DNA of 64,000 bases from Mariniphaga sediminis (GCF_003573545.1 NZ_QWET01000013.1:1-64000), one strand, 5' to 3'. Shown: positions 35,929 through 45,267, counted from the first letter of the stretch. A program made the numbers and translations. The notes: generated by a model not told the origin, from the letters alone.

Positions 35929-37743
35929 ATGACTGAAATACGAAATATAGCTATCATCGCCCACGTTGATCACGGGAAAACCACACTGGTTGACCGTATG
36001 TTGCACCAGGTGAAATTGTTCAGGGAAAACCAGGATATAGGGGAACTAATTCTCGATAACAATGATCTGGAAAGGGAGCGTGGAATTACCATTCTATCCA
36101 AAAATGTATCCATTCGGTACAAGGAAACTAAAATAAATATCATAGATACTCCCGGTCACTCCGATTTTGGCGGTGAGGTGGAACGAGTACTCAATATGGC
36201 AGATGGGGTGTTGCTCATCGTTGATGCGTTTGAAGGCCCCATGCCGCAAACCCGGTTTGTGCTGCAAAAAGCCCTGGAGTTGGGACTGAAACCCATCGTG
36301 GTAGTGAATAAAGTGGACAAACCCAATTGTACGCCCGATATCGCACAGGAAAAAGTGTTCGACCTTATGTTCAGCCTTGATGCCACCGAAGAGCAACTTG
36401 ATTTTCCAACAGTTTACGGTTCCGCAAAAGCCGGGTGGATGGGCCCAGACTGGAAAGAAGAAGCCCAAGACATCAGCCATTTACTTGATGTGATTCTGGA
36501 ACACATTCCCCCGGCCAGCCACAAAGAGGGTACTTTACAAATGCGCATCACCTCACTTGACTATTCGTCTTACACAGGAAGGATTGCTGTAGGGAAAATA
36601 ACCCGGGGACAACTGATTCCAGGCTCACCGGTTTCACTGGTAAAACGCGACAGAAGTACGGTAAAATCAGTTGCCAAAGAGGTATATCTTTTTGAAGGGC
36701 TTGGCAAGGAAAAAACCAAAGAACCGGTTCCATCCGGAGAAATATGTGCCGTGCTGGGCCTTGAAGGGTTCGATATTGGCGACACCATTGCCGACGCGCT
36801 GGAGCCCGAAGGCCTGGAGCCTATCCGGGTAGATGAACCTACTATGAGTATGCTGTTTGTGGCCAACAATTCTCCTTTCTTTGGAAAGGATGGAAAGTTT
36901 GTTACTTCCCGTCAATTACGCGAACGGTTGTTCAAAGAAACAGAAAAAAACCTGGCATTGCGGGTGCAAGAAACCAACTCGGCCGATTCGTTTCTTGTGT
37001 TCGGTCGCGGAATTCTGCACCTTTCCATCTTAGTGGAAACCATGCGTCGCGAAGGATATGAAATGCAATTGGGACAACCCAAAGTTATCATAAAGGAAAT
37101 CGACGGTGTTAAAAACGAGCCGGTGGAATATTTGACGGTTCAGGTTCCCGAAGAATTTTCGGGGAAAGTGATTGAGCAGGTTACCCAGCGCAAAGGTGAA
37201 ATTATAAACATCGACATGAAAGGAGACCGGGCACATCTGGAATTCTCCATTCCCGCACGCGGTATTATCGGGTTACGAAACCAGATGCTTACCGCCACGG
37301 AAGGAGAAGCGATTATGGCCCACCGGTTCAAAGGATATGAACCCTGGAAAGGAAACCTGGGTGTGCATCGTAACGGGGCGCTTATTTCTCTGGAGACGGG
37401 AACAGCCATCGCCTATTCCATCGACAAAATGCAGGATCGCGGTCGCTTTTTTGTTGACCCTGGTCAAGATGTGTATGCAGGTCAGGTAATTGGCGAAAAC
37501 ACTCGGCAGGACGACCTGACCATCAATATTATCCGTACGAAAAAGCTCACCAACATGCGGGCGGCCGGATCTGATGACAAAACGAGTATTGCTCCGGCCA
37601 TCAAATTTTCGCTTGAGGAAGCCATGGAATATATCCGAAATGACGAATACCTCGAGGTAACTCCAAAATTTATGCGTATCCGAAAAATTCTGCTGAATGA
37701 GCACGACCGGAAACGGCAGGCAAAAACATTGACGGATGAATAA
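35929..37743 (+). CDS. bipA: Ribosome-associated GTPase BipA (TypA)
   Basis: A 604-residue translational GTPase related to EF-G that acts in ribosome assembly and stress adaptation. G1 is AHVDHGKTT (residues 11-19), the switch region has ERGITI, G3 is DTPGHSDF and G4 NKVDK. The beta-barrel domain, EF-G-like domains and the BipA-specific C-terminal domain (LRNQMLTATEGEAIMAHRFKGYEPW) follow. Length is typical and the frame intact. It stands alone with its own promoter. Confidence 0.97.
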   Translation: MTEIRNIAIIAHVDHGKTTLVDRMLHQVKLFRENQDIGELILDNNDLERERGITILSKNVSIRYKETKINIIDTPGHSDFGGEVERVLNMADGVLLIVDAFEGPMPQTRFVLQKALELGLKPIVVVNKVDKPNCTPDIAQEKVFDLMFSLDATEEQLDFPTVYGSAKAGWMGPDWKEEAQDISHLLDVILEHIPPASHKEGTLQMRITSLDYSSYTGRIAVGKITRGQLIPGSPVSLVKRDRSTVKSVAKEVYLFEGLGKEKTKEPVPSGEICAVLGLEGFDIGDTIADALEPEGLEPIRVDEPTMSMLFVANNSPFFGKDGKFVTSRQLRERLFKETEKNLALRVQETNSADSFLVFGRGILHLSILVETMRREGYEMQLGQPKVIIKEIDGVKNEPVEYLTVQVPEEFSGKVIEQVTQRKGEIINIDMKGDRAHLEFSIPARGIIGLRNQMLTATEGEAIMAHRFKGYEPWKGNLGVHRNGALISLETGTAIAYSIDKMQDRGRFFVDPGQDVYAGQVIGENTRQDDLTINIIRTKKLTNMRAAGSDDKTSIAPAIKFSLEEAMEYIRNDEYLEVTPKFMRIRKILLNEHDRKRQAKTLTDE

Positions 37744-38239
37744 TTATATGATCTGACATATCATATTCTGAATCCCCCAAAAAAGTTTTACCATACATCC
37801 GGTATAGCTTAAAATTATTCATGATGGCCCCGCAAACTTGCCAAATATGGGGCTGAATCAATTTTTAATAATACACAGGGAACAAACTTTCTTTTTCTCA
37901 AAGTGTCTTTGCATGGAAATCAAAAAGCATTATTAAACGGAATGTTAAATTCGTTTCAAAAAAAGTTCCGGATACATATTAAAAAATATTATCCCAAAAA
38001 ATATGATGATTGGCTGTAAAAAGTAGTTAATCAACTCTTTTGAAAAATCAGCTCAACTACACTAAATAATTCTTCTGTAAAGAAGAAGGTTTAACACAGT
38101 AAAAAAACGGTTGCGATAATTTAATGTGCCATTTTTTTCTTAAGTTTACGCCTGTTAAAAACCAAGTCTCCTGAAACTTACAATATGTAGCCCGTAGCAG
38201 GATACAAACGGTAACCTTTATAGACATAAAAAAACCAAT
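37744..38239. other. Non-coding gap of about 500 bp
   Basis: No credible gene, RNA or repeat was recognised. The stretch is A/T-rich; short open frames on the minus strand (for example 37670-37861) lack coding character and overlap bipA. A promoter for the following gene should lie here, but I cannot place a convincing box. Confidence 0.4.
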
Positions 38240-38950
38240 ATGAAAAGACTGATGACTAACAGCTGCATGAAAGAGGTAGATACTGTGGCTACACGTATTT
38301 GCAAGGTGTATGAAAAAACCGGTATAAAAAACGATATATATCTGGATGATATGATAACCGGTCTCAGGGAAAAAAGGACACTGCTGTCGAAAGCCATTAA
38401 GTATGCAAAATCAAAATTCTATCTCAAAGAAAAAGTCGAGATGCGCAACTATTACCTTCGGTCGCTCATTTATCTCGCACAGGGTTACTCCCGCCACCCT
38501 GACCCAACGGTAAAGCTCGCTGCGCAAAAAATAGAAAATGTAATTAACCGTTACGGATTGTCTGTAACCGGTGAAAGTTACCCAACCAAACCGTCCTTAT
38601 TTAATTCCATGCTGGCCGATTTGGTTCAATCCGACATGCAGGATGCCGTGTTGTCGCTTTCAGGATGTATTGAGCTGATTGCCTCGCTTCATGCAGCACA
38701 GGAGGAACTCGAACAAGCCCAGATTGATTATGAAAAGGAAAAATCCCAGGAAAGGATTGATGCGAAGGTCACGGACTTAAAGGAAGAAGTAACAAACATA
38801 ATCAATAACCAACTGGTGGTGTACCTTAACGCCATGATGTTGGTGGATGAGGCCACTTACAGCGACTTTGGCCATATTGTAGCAGAAATTATTGAAGACA
38901 ACAACGAGGCGGAGAAGAAACGCCAGAAAGAACCGGAATTTGCTGAATAG
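38240..38950 (+). CDS. DUF6261-like helical protein
   Basis: A 236-residue, almost entirely alpha-helical cytoplasmic protein with a central coiled coil (about residues 150-195) and an acidic end. The sequence LMLADLVQSDMQDAVLSLSGCIELIASLHAAQEELE and TNIINNQLVVYLNAMMLVDEATYSDFGHIVAEIIEDNNE recall DUF6261 proteins of Bacteroidota, which are of unknown function; this is from memory, not a search. No signal peptide. It stands alone. Confidence 0.65.
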   Translation: MKRLMTNSCMKEVDTVATRICKVYEKTGIKNDIYLDDMITGLREKRTLLSKAIKYAKSKFYLKEKVEMRNYYLRSLIYLAQGYSRHPDPTVKLAAQKIENVINRYGLSVTGESYPTKPSLFNSMLADLVQSDMQDAVLSLSGCIELIASLHAAQEELEQAQIDYEKEKSQERIDAKVTDLKEEVTNIINNQLVVYLNAMMLVDEATYSDFGHIVAEIIEDNNEAEKKRQKEPEFAE

Positions 38951-39137
38951 GCTGTAAATGCAATATGGAAGCGGTTCGGGAACTGCCACTTTTGCCGATT
39001 TATTCAGAGTTTTCCATCCTCAGGAGCAGGTCCTTGATTCTTTGTTCGCACTCTTGAAAAATCCAGGTTGAGTTTCTTGCCTCCAATTTCCAGTAACCAA
39101 TAAAAATTCACCGGATGGAGATGTATTCCGGTAAAAA

Positions 39138-40331
39138 TCAATCCGAACCGGCCCTTTTGGATTTCTCCCAGCTTGCCGGCTGCTTTCCTCTAAAATATCT
39201 GAAAATACCCTGAATGGCGGCATAATGAATGGAAACAAAATAGTAAGGAACGAAAAGTATCTTCAACCGGAGCCTGCGGTTTTCCAGATACCAGCCCATT
39301 GCGGCGAAGAGGTAAAATAAAAGCTGAAGGCCAAAAAAAGTAAGATAAAAATCCATCAGGCCGGAAAATCCGTTTTCCCAAACAATGATTCCGTTAACCA
39401 GTACCAAAAGAAAAAGTGAAACCGGTGCCAGTGTCCAGCGCAGTACTTTATGCGAAAAATACTGCCAGGTAAGCACCCCGTAGCGAAAAGGGTTCAGCAA
39501 TTTTCTCAAACGGAACAGCGCCTGCATTCCTCCGGCAGCAATCCTGACCTTTCGTTTCAACTCCTCCTTCACATTCAGGGAAGCGGTTTCTTCAGCATAA
39601 GCATTGGGGGTATAGGCAATTTTATATCCTCTTTGGGCTATCCGGAGAGAAATAATAAAATCGTCGAGAATTGTATCAGGTTCCACCTCTTCAAAAAGTT
39701 CACGACGAATGGCAAACAACTCCCCCACCGCTCCCACTGCCGAGTTGAGTTCTGCATCCATCTTTTTTACCCAAGATTCAAATTTCCAGTAGAACCCTTC
39801 ACCGGCGGCAGCAGCCGAGTCGGCTTTGTGCTCTACAATACGCTTCTCCCCTGCCACGCATCCGATACGGGGATCGCTGAAACAGGCCACAATCTCCCGA
39901 ATAGCTTTTTTATTCAAAAAAGTATTGGTATCGGAAAAAATAACAACAGGTGCTTTTACAAACTGTATTCCCCGGTTCATTGCATGCATTTTACCCTTTC
40001 GGGCAGCTTCATGAAATACTTCCAAATGTTCGTACTTCTGTAATAAATCCGGGGTTCCGTCGTCTGAACCGTCGGTTACCCAAATATACTGCACCTTTTC
40101 CTTCGGATAATCCAGTTGGAACGAGTTCTCCACCTTTCCCCGGATAAAATCCTTTTCATTGTAAGCTGTCACAAAAAGACAAACTTCCGGTTCATATTCG
40201 GTAACTACATCCTTTTTGTCCATCCGGAAAAACTTTTTAATTCCGGTAATCAGAAATAAAATAAAAGGGTATCCAAAATATGTATAAACAAGAATAAAAA
40301 GGAATATCCAGAAAAAAAGCTTCAAAATCAT
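39138..40331 (-). CDS. Membrane glycosyltransferase family 2
   Basis: A 397-residue processive-type GT2 with an N-terminal membrane helix (residues about 2-22) and three C-terminal helices (about 300-375). The GT-A core shows YNEKDFIRGKVEN, the nucleotide-sugar aspartates in VTDGSDDGTPDLL and FSDTNTFLN, and the acceptor-side DDFIISLRIAQRGYKIAY. It should build or extend a membrane-bound glycan. Its ATG overlaps the stop of the GT4 gene by 4 bp (ATGA), so translation is coupled. Confidence 0.9.
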   Translation of the reverse strand: MILKLFFWIFLFILVYTYFGYPFILFLITGIKKFFRMDKKDVVTEYEPEVCLFVTAYNEKDFIRGKVENSFQLDYPKEKVQYIWVTDGSDDGTPDLLQKYEHLEVFHEAARKGKMHAMNRGIQFVKAPVVIFSDTNTFLNKKAIREIVACFSDPRIGCVAGEKRIVEHKADSAAAAGEGFYWKFESWVKKMDAELNSAVGAVGELFAIRRELFEEVEPDTILDDFIISLRIAQRGYKIAYTPNAYAEETASLNVKEELKRKVRIAAGGMQALFRLRKLLNPFRYGVLTWQYFSHKVLRWTLAPVSLFLLVLVNGIIVWENGFSGLMDFYLTFFGLQLLFYLFAAMGWYLENRRLRLKILFVPYYFVSIHYAAIQGIFRYFRGKQPASWEKSKRAGSD

Positions 40332-41530
40332 TCAATATGTTTTTTGTAAAAACCGGTAAGCGCACCGGCCAGGGCTAAGTTATCAAATTTTTCCTGGATA
40401 TACTCAATGGCATTTCGCCCGATATTATGAAAAAGCTCTTTGTCGGTAATCAGCCGTCCGATGTCTGAAATAAATTCCTGTTCATTGTCGGCAATCAGAA
40501 TATTCTTCCCCGACTGGGTTGCAATTCCTTCCGTACCGATAGGGGTTGAAACAATGGGTTTCCCCAGCGCCATTCCTTCAATAATTTTGATACGCATACC
40601 ACTCCCTGAAAACAAGGGAACTACCATGATTGATTTGGAGTTCATAAACTCGTAGGCATCAGGAATTTCGCCCATAAAAACAATGTTTGGTGCCCTAAAC
40701 CGGCGCACCAGCCACTCGGGCGCTTTTCGTCCGGCAATATAAAATTTCAGTTCAGGAAACTTTTTTAAAATCTTCGGCCAACATTTTTCTACAAACCAAA
40801 GCAATCCTTCCTGGTTAGGCGCCCACTCCAACGAACCAATATGAAACAGCGACGGATGTTCCAGGTTTTTCGCATGAGGAATCAATACCTGTGAGTCAAT
40901 CCCGGTTGGTGATACATGGGCCGGACGGGAATTCCCCATTTTATTAAGAAGCATTCCGTCACGCTCTGTAATAGGGACGAGTAAATCATACTGATTGAGG
41001 AAACTCTTCTCGAAAGCTCGTATACGTCTGGTGAGAACCTTCAGGTAAAACTTTTTTAATCCTTTTGACAAGGCAGCACTTCTATCCCATATTTCATGCT
41101 CAATATTATGCGCCCGGTAAACAATTTTTGCTTTTGAATATTTCCGGATAAGCGGAATATAGGGGCAAACATACAATCCTTCCAATTGTACAATGTCGAA
41201 ATTTTTTTCAGTCAGCAACCTTTGAAGCTCCCGGGCAAACTGTTTTGAAATAAACCGGACGGCATTGTATGGTTTTCCTGAAAATAAAAAATTTACGATA
41301 GCGGCATAGAATGTAATACGCGCAGGCACTCCCACCAGTCTGAATTCCGCCCAGTCCTTTACAAATTCCGGGATGTCCGAAAGGTCGGTATGATGTTTTT
41401 TTGTGTTCATTGCAAGGACAGTAACTTCATGGCCCAGCAAAGCAAACCCCCGGGTCAGGTTCATACAAGCAATAGCGCCTCCATCGTTGGCAGGATAAGG
41501 AACTTTATTTGTAACCTGCAAAATTCTCAT
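40328..41530 (-). CDS. Glycosyltransferase family 4
   Basis: A 400-residue GT-B enzyme. The N-terminal domain opens RILQVTNKVPYPANDGGAIACMNLTRGFALLGHEVTVLAM, and the C-terminal donor site has GSGMRIKIIEGMALGKPIVSTPIGTEGI, the E-x7-E-like signature of retaining GT4 enzymes. The domain swap near HIGSLEWAPNQEG is normal. It overlaps the genes on both sides by 4 bp, in one operon with a GT2 and an LptF/G-like permease. It probably adds a sugar to a lipid-linked or LPS-type glycan. Confidence 0.92.
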   Translation of the reverse strand: MRILQVTNKVPYPANDGGAIACMNLTRGFALLGHEVTVLAMNTKKHHTDLSDIPEFVKDWAEFRLVGVPARITFYAAIVNFLFSGKPYNAVRFISKQFARELQRLLTEKNFDIVQLEGLYVCPYIPLIRKYSKAKIVYRAHNIEHEIWDRSAALSKGLKKFYLKVLTRRIRAFEKSFLNQYDLLVPITERDGMLLNKMGNSRPAHVSPTGIDSQVLIPHAKNLEHPSLFHIGSLEWAPNQEGLLWFVEKCWPKILKKFPELKFYIAGRKAPEWLVRRFRAPNIVFMGEIPDAYEFMNSKSIMVVPLFSGSGMRIKIIEGMALGKPIVSTPIGTEGIATQSGKNILIADNEQEFISDIGRLITDKELFHNIGRNAIEYIQEKFDNLALAGALTGFYKKHIE

Positions 41531-43008
41531 TTTCGCTTTTTTAATTTATTGTTCAACTTTTCAATGCCCAGTTTTTCCAGCAACTTACTATAGGTTTCAG
41601 CACTCATCAATGCTGCGTCAGTTGCAGCCTTGTATGAAAGCCAGATTCCCACCGGTAAAAAGATAAAGGATGAAAACCACATTCCGGCAAACATATCCCA
41701 AACATCTTCACGGGCCGATTTTTCTCCGGTCATGGAAACGATATAATATGCAATGAACAATAAAATAGATACAACTACCGGCATACCCAGCCCGCCTTTC
41801 CTGATAATAGCCCCCAAAGGCGCTCCGATAAAAAAGAAAATAAGCACGGCCAGCGAGAGGGTGTATTTCCGGTGCCGTTCCATTGTGTATTTGTTCAGGT
41901 GTTTTTTCCGGTTATACAACTCATCGTCATACATATTGAGTGTTTGAACATTGTTGCGGGCATCCTCCAAAGCAGCCTGGGTAATCTCTGCCTTTACCCA
42001 TTTATCCTGCACGTCAAAATACTGATCAAAACTAAACAACGAATCGGGCTGAATGTCCACTTCCCGTTTCAGGGAATCATGCGGAGCTGTAAGATTGTGT
42101 ATCCTCCTGGTTATGGGATAATTCAACTTTATCTGAACCATAAAATCCCGGAGCCGGATATGATAGTCCGCCCCCAGCGAATCCTCCATAAAACGAAGTT
42201 GTTCCGTATTCAGCATCCGGTAAGTATTGCGAAAAATATTCTCATCTCTGCGGTTAAAATCAAATCCCCGCACCTTTGCTCTGATAACCTGTTCATCAAA
42301 ATTATCGCGCTGAAAAGGATATGTCTGGTCCTTCGATCTCCGGGATTGTTCAGTTCCTTCCGAGTAATTTACACCATTGTACAGATTTAAAACCATATAC
42401 TTTTTATCTTCTGTAATACGAAGAAGGCCTGAATCAGCCACTGTCACTATCTCATTGGTTTTATTCCGGGTATGATCATAAATAAGCAAGTCGTAAAGAA
42501 CGTTGGTCTTTTTATTTTTACGGCCAATCCGGATACTATATCCGTCAATTTCATTCGTAAATACTCCTTCCTGTAAAACCAATTCGGGACGCTGTTGCTT
42601 TACACTCCAAAGCAAAGTTGTAAACCGGAGGTTGGTATGCGGCAGGATATAATTGGCAAAATAAAAAGCTGTAAACGTTACCAGTATCGCGATAAACATA
42701 AGAGGTTTCATAATACGGTAAAGCGAAATTCCGGAAGACTTCATCGCCACTAACTCGTAGTTTTCACCGAAAGAACCAAAAGTCATAATGGAGGCCAGCA
42801 GCATGGCCAATGGGAAAGCATAAGGCAACAAACCGAAGGAGGCGTAAAACAACATTTCACCCAGCACTTTAATGTCGAGTCCCTTGCCTACTAAATCATC
42901 TACATACTTCCACAGAAACTGCATAAGCAAAACGAACACAACAATAAAAAAGGTCATAAAAAATGGCCCTAAAAACGATTTTATAATATACCAATGCAAC
43001 TTCCTCAT
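41527..43008 (-). CDS. LptF/LptG family permease
   Basis: A 493-residue member of the YjgP/YjgQ family, the membrane subunits that pass lipopolysaccharide from the LptB ATPase to the periplasmic bridge. It opens KLHWYIIKSFLGPFFMTFFIVVFVLLMQFLW, has three N-terminal helices, a large periplasmic domain (about residues 120-360) and three C-terminal helices (SLAVLIFFFIGAPLGAIIRKGGLGMPVVVSILLFIAYYIV). It is longer than the usual 360 residues because the periplasmic part is enlarged. The frame is open to a TTG at 43020; the ATG at 43008 is used. Two glycosyltransferases are translationally coupled behind it. Confidence 0.9.
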   Translation of the reverse strand: MRKLHWYIIKSFLGPFFMTFFIVVFVLLMQFLWKYVDDLVGKGLDIKVLGEMLFYASFGLLPYAFPLAMLLASIMTFGSFGENYELVAMKSSGISLYRIMKPLMFIAILVTFTAFYFANYILPHTNLRFTTLLWSVKQQRPELVLQEGVFTNEIDGYSIRIGRKNKKTNVLYDLLIYDHTRNKTNEIVTVADSGLLRITEDKKYMVLNLYNGVNYSEGTEQSRRSKDQTYPFQRDNFDEQVIRAKVRGFDFNRRDENIFRNTYRMLNTEQLRFMEDSLGADYHIRLRDFMVQIKLNYPITRRIHNLTAPHDSLKREVDIQPDSLFSFDQYFDVQDKWVKAEITQAALEDARNNVQTLNMYDDELYNRKKHLNKYTMERHRKYTLSLAVLIFFFIGAPLGAIIRKGGLGMPVVVSILLFIAYYIVSMTGEKSAREDVWDMFAGMWFSSFIFLPVGIWLSYKAATDAALMSAETYSKLLEKLGIEKLNNKLKKRK

Positions 43009-43152
43009 TGACAGCCCCAATTATTTAGACAGATACAAAACTAAATTATTTTAAAGATTTGTAAAGCAAAAAAAGGTTAAGAAGCTCATTTAGAACCTCC
43101 AAATTTATTATTAAATAAAGAAATGGAAAGAGTACCACAGAAAAATATGGCA

Positions 43153-43530
43153 TCAGGAACCAAGAACATGTTTCAGATCAGCAATTTGTGTATTCCAAAG
43201 CTCACGCGCTTCGTCGGTTTCATCTTCTTCGGCAAAATCAATTATAATGAGCGAGACATCACCGGTAAGTTCATCCTGCGTAATTTTAAACTCAAAATAG
43301 AGGTCTTCATCCTCAAGCCAGTTAAAACGAACCAGGCGATTTTCTTTACGCAACGTCATTTCAGCAACCTGCTCCGAATCTTCCCAAATAAAAGTAAACC
43401 GTTTTCCCTGAACACGTACATCGTCGGCAAACCACTCTGCCAAACCAGAAGCAGAACTGAGCCTGTTATATAAAACCTTTGGTGAGCAGTTAATTACATA
43501 CTCGAACTGGACTTTTACCTTCTCTGACAT
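43153..43530 (-). CDS. START-like domain protein
   Basis: A 125-residue single-domain protein of the SRPBCC/START-like superfamily typical of Bacteroidota: VKVQFEYVINCSPKVLYNRLSSASGLAEWFADDVRVQG, TFIWEDSEQVAEM and the C-terminal helix ELWNTQIADLKHVLG. Such proteins have a hydrophobic pocket and no known ligand. It is cytoplasmic and stands alone between the LPS-type operon and the tRNA gene. Confidence 0.86.
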   Translation of the reverse strand: MSEKVKVQFEYVINCSPKVLYNRLSSASGLAEWFADDVRVQGKRFTFIWEDSEQVAEMTLRKENRLVRFNWLEDEDLYFEFKITQDELTGDVSLIIIDFAEEDETDEARELWNTQIADLKHVLGS

Positions 43531-43619
43531 ATTCTGTTTTTCGGCAATATAGGTATTCTGTTTTTAACTTACAACAAGTTTCAAAAAACCACTGCAACTT
43601 TCAGCCAAATTTTTCACGA

Positions 43620-43633
43620 TTCAGCATGCTGAA
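43620..43633. promoter_or_regulatory. Palindrome TTCAGCATGCTGAA over the tRNA promoter
   Basis: TTCAGCATGCTGAA is a perfect 14-bp dyad lying 14 bases upstream of the -7 box of the tRNA gene, where RNA polymerase would contact the -33 region. It may be a regulator site or chance. Confidence 0.35.
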
Positions 43634-43646
43634 AAAAAATAAATAC

Positions 43647-43654
43647 TATATTTG
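43647..43654 (+). promoter_or_regulatory. -7 box of the tRNA-Met gene
   Basis: TATATTTG matches TAnnTTTG. Transcription would begin about 85 nt before the mature tRNA 5' end. Confidence 0.55.
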
Positions 43655-43745
43655 CACCTCGAATTTCAAAGGGTATAGAGAAAAGCTCTGACGGAAAACG
43701 TTCTGACAGATTATTGAGGAGGTTACAAAAAGAAATTGAAATAAT

Positions 43746-43819
43746 GGCGAGGTAGCTCAGCTGGTTAGAGCGCATGATTCATAATCATGAGGTCGGCGGT
43801 TCAAGCCCGCCTCTCGCTA
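43746..43819 (+). tRNA. tRNA-Met (CAT anticodon)
   Basis: A full cloverleaf can be drawn: acceptor arms GGCGAGG and TCTCGCT, D arm GCTC with GAGC, anticodon stem CATGA/TCATG around loop TTCATAA with anticodon CAT, and T arm GGCGG/CCGCC with loop TTCAAGC. Discriminator is A and the CCA end is not encoded. The anticodon could also belong to a tRNA-Ile read after lysidine modification; the elongator Met call is the simpler one. The 3' end is the attachment site of the island that follows. Confidence 0.9.
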
Positions 43820-43820
43820 C
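43807..43820 (+). repeat. Left attachment repeat (tRNA 3' end)
   Basis: CCGCCTCTCGCTAC, the last 13 bases of the tRNA plus one, is repeated exactly at 51658-51671. This is the pattern left by site-specific integration into a tRNA gene. Confidence 0.75.
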
Positions 43821-43827
43821 TTAAAAT

Positions 43828-43866
43828 AAAGGAGTTACAAAGTTTAAATTTGTAGCTCCTTTTTAT
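43828..43866 (+). terminator. Terminator following the tRNA (island side)
   Basis: AAAGGAGTTACAAA pairs with TTTGTAGCTCCTTT (one wobble) around a 7-nt loop, followed by TTTTATTT. It lies just inside the island, so it was probably delivered with it. Confidence 0.82.
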
Positions 43867-43908
43867 TTGCATGTAACTGTTTAGCCCATTTCCCACGCTA
43901 TATTCCAA

Positions 43909-44196
43909 TTAAGGATCAACAGAGAGGTGATTAGAATTCGCCTTGGTATACTGAAACACAAGAGATTGAAAAAATATAATGTTATCCCATTCTATTTTAG
44001 AGTATGGTTCCCCATGCATAAATTGAATATAGCGGAAAGCTATTGAGAGAAGATGTGGTGTCCAAACTGCCAAAGGCCTGTTTAATTGAACGCGTAGGTA
44101 CCATCCAAGTTTAGGGGTTGAGCCAGACAAAAGGAAACGGAATATAAATAATGATTGAAAAAATGGCTTTGTGCAGTAGTCTTTTTGCGGCTTCAC
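43909..44196 (-). CDS. Doubtful small ORF at the island's left end
   Basis: A 95-codon frame with a GTG start. The translation (for example LGWYLRVQLNRPLAVWTPHLLSIAFRYIQF) is aromatic-rich and not recognised as any family, with no ribosome-binding site seen. It may be a decayed fragment or no gene at all. Confidence 0.2.
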   Translation of the reverse strand: MKPQKDYCTKPFFQSLFIFRFLLSGSTPKLGWYLRVQLNRPLAVWTPHLLSIAFRYIQFMHGEPYSKIEWDNIIFFQSLVFQYTKANSNHLSVDP

Positions 44197-44426
44197 TCCC
44201 CGAGACTTATATTTCGGAAGCGGGCAAATAGCCGTCTTGTCTATTAAACTTTATTGGTCAGTTAATCAGCGGATTTGCAACTTAAATCTAGGGGGGGGCA
44301 AATGAATTATCGAAAGTTATTCTGGATGTGCGATTTTCATGTTATGTGCAACTGAAAGCTATCCTGTTGTTCCTCCTGAGATGTTGCAATTGAGGTCACA
44401 TTGAGAAATATATTGCGATGAATATT

Positions 44427-44558
44427 TTAGGATTTCTGGGGCATACTCAGTATCAATGCCTTTATGAGGTAGGTTTCGTTAGGAAATTCGTAGCTGGCCG
44501 CTATTTGAATGAGTCTCTTGACTTTTTTTTGTAATAATTGTTTATTAGTAAGGATCAT
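44427..44558 (-). CDS. Possible 43-residue small protein
   Basis: An ATG-started frame: MILTNKQLLQKKVKRLIQIAAS followed by YEFPNETYLIKALILSMPQKS. It is lysine/leucine-rich and helix-like and lies just upstream of and divergent from the island Crp/Fnr gene. No family is recognised; coding status is uncertain. Confidence 0.3.
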   Translation of the reverse strand: MILTNKQLLQKKVKRLIQIAASYEFPNETYLIKALILSMPQKS

Positions 44559-44570
44559 TATAAATAGAAA

Positions 44571-45164
44571 ATGGAAACCATGCAAGAAATCAAACCTCTG
44601 ATAGCATACATCAACCATTTTGTGGTGATGTCGCCAGAAGAAGAATTCATCCTATCTCAACATGTTACTGTCAGGAATTACCTCAAGAAGCAATATGTGT
44701 TGCAACAAGGGGACATATGTACACACGAGTCATTTGTGATTAAGGGATGTTTAAATACATTCTTTGTGAATAGTGAAGGTGATAATTTTGTTGGAAGTTT
44801 TGCCGTTGAAAACTGGTGGGTGGTCGATTTAGAAAGTTTTATTAACCAGACTCCCGCCGATTTCAACATTCAATGCCTGGAGAATTGTACACTGGCACAG
44901 ATAAGTCGTCAGAATTCACAACTGCTGTATGAGAAAATCCCAAAACTGGAGCGGGTTTTCAGGATGATGCTTCAGCAGGCATTTTGTTTTTCACAAAAGC
45001 GGATCGTTAATAACCTAAGTAAGGCTGCCAAAGACAGGTACTTAGACTTTAAAAATCAATTTCCTGAAATTGAGCGACGTGTTCCACAATATCTCATCGC
45101 CTCTTATTTAGGTATCACAAGGGAGTTCTTAAGTAAAATCAAGGCTCAAACGATTTTCGACTGA
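44571..45164 (+). CDS. Crp/Fnr family transcriptional regulator (island)
   Basis: A 197-residue regulator with a cyclic-nucleotide-binding-like domain (YVLQQGDICTHESFVIKGCLNTFFV, residues about 40-125) and a short C-terminal helix-turn-helix (RVPQYLIASYLGITREFLSKIKA). This short form without a cysteine cluster is common in Bacteroidota. A tandem pair of TGTGA-N6-TCA-type boxes lies directly downstream, before the hydrolase gene, so it probably regulates the hydrolase-RidA pair. The effector is unknown. It differs strongly from the other Crp/Fnr protein at 4023. Confidence 0.9.
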   Translation: METMQEIKPLIAYINHFVVMSPEEEFILSQHVTVRNYLKKQYVLQQGDICTHESFVIKGCLNTFFVNSEGDNFVGSFAVENWWVVDLESFINQTPADFNIQCLENCTLAQISRQNSQLLYEKIPKLERVFRMMLQQAFCFSQKRIVNNLSKAAKDRYLDFKNQFPEIERRVPQYLIASYLGITREFLSKIKAQTIFD

Positions 45165-45168
45165 CATG

Positions 45169-45206
45169 TGTGAACTAGTTCACTAATATTTTGTGAACCA
45201 CTTCAT
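45169..45206. promoter_or_regulatory. Tandem CRP-type operators before the metallo-hydrolase gene
   Basis: TGTGAACTAGTTCACT (perfect dyad GTGAACTAGTTCAC, 45170-45183) and TGTGAACCACTTCAT (dyad core 45193-45206) repeat the same GTGAA-N4-TTCA plan. The two centres are 23 bp apart, close to two helical turns. They fit the CRP consensus TGTGA-N6-TCACA and lie between the Crp/Fnr gene and the hydrolase gene. Confidence 0.65.
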
Positions 45207-45267
45207 TTTTTCACCTTGACTTATTGCGGAAATTTGTCCAGAGAAAGAGAATGAAGGTATTAAATGT

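Noticed and set aside
44291-44298. Run of eight G as a phase-variable tract
   Set aside because: It lies in a non-coding stretch, not in or directly before a credible gene.
43909-44618. Integrase or transposase remnant at the island's left end
   Set aside because: Neither frame nor strand shows the R-H-R-Y motifs of tyrosine recombinases or a DDE pattern.
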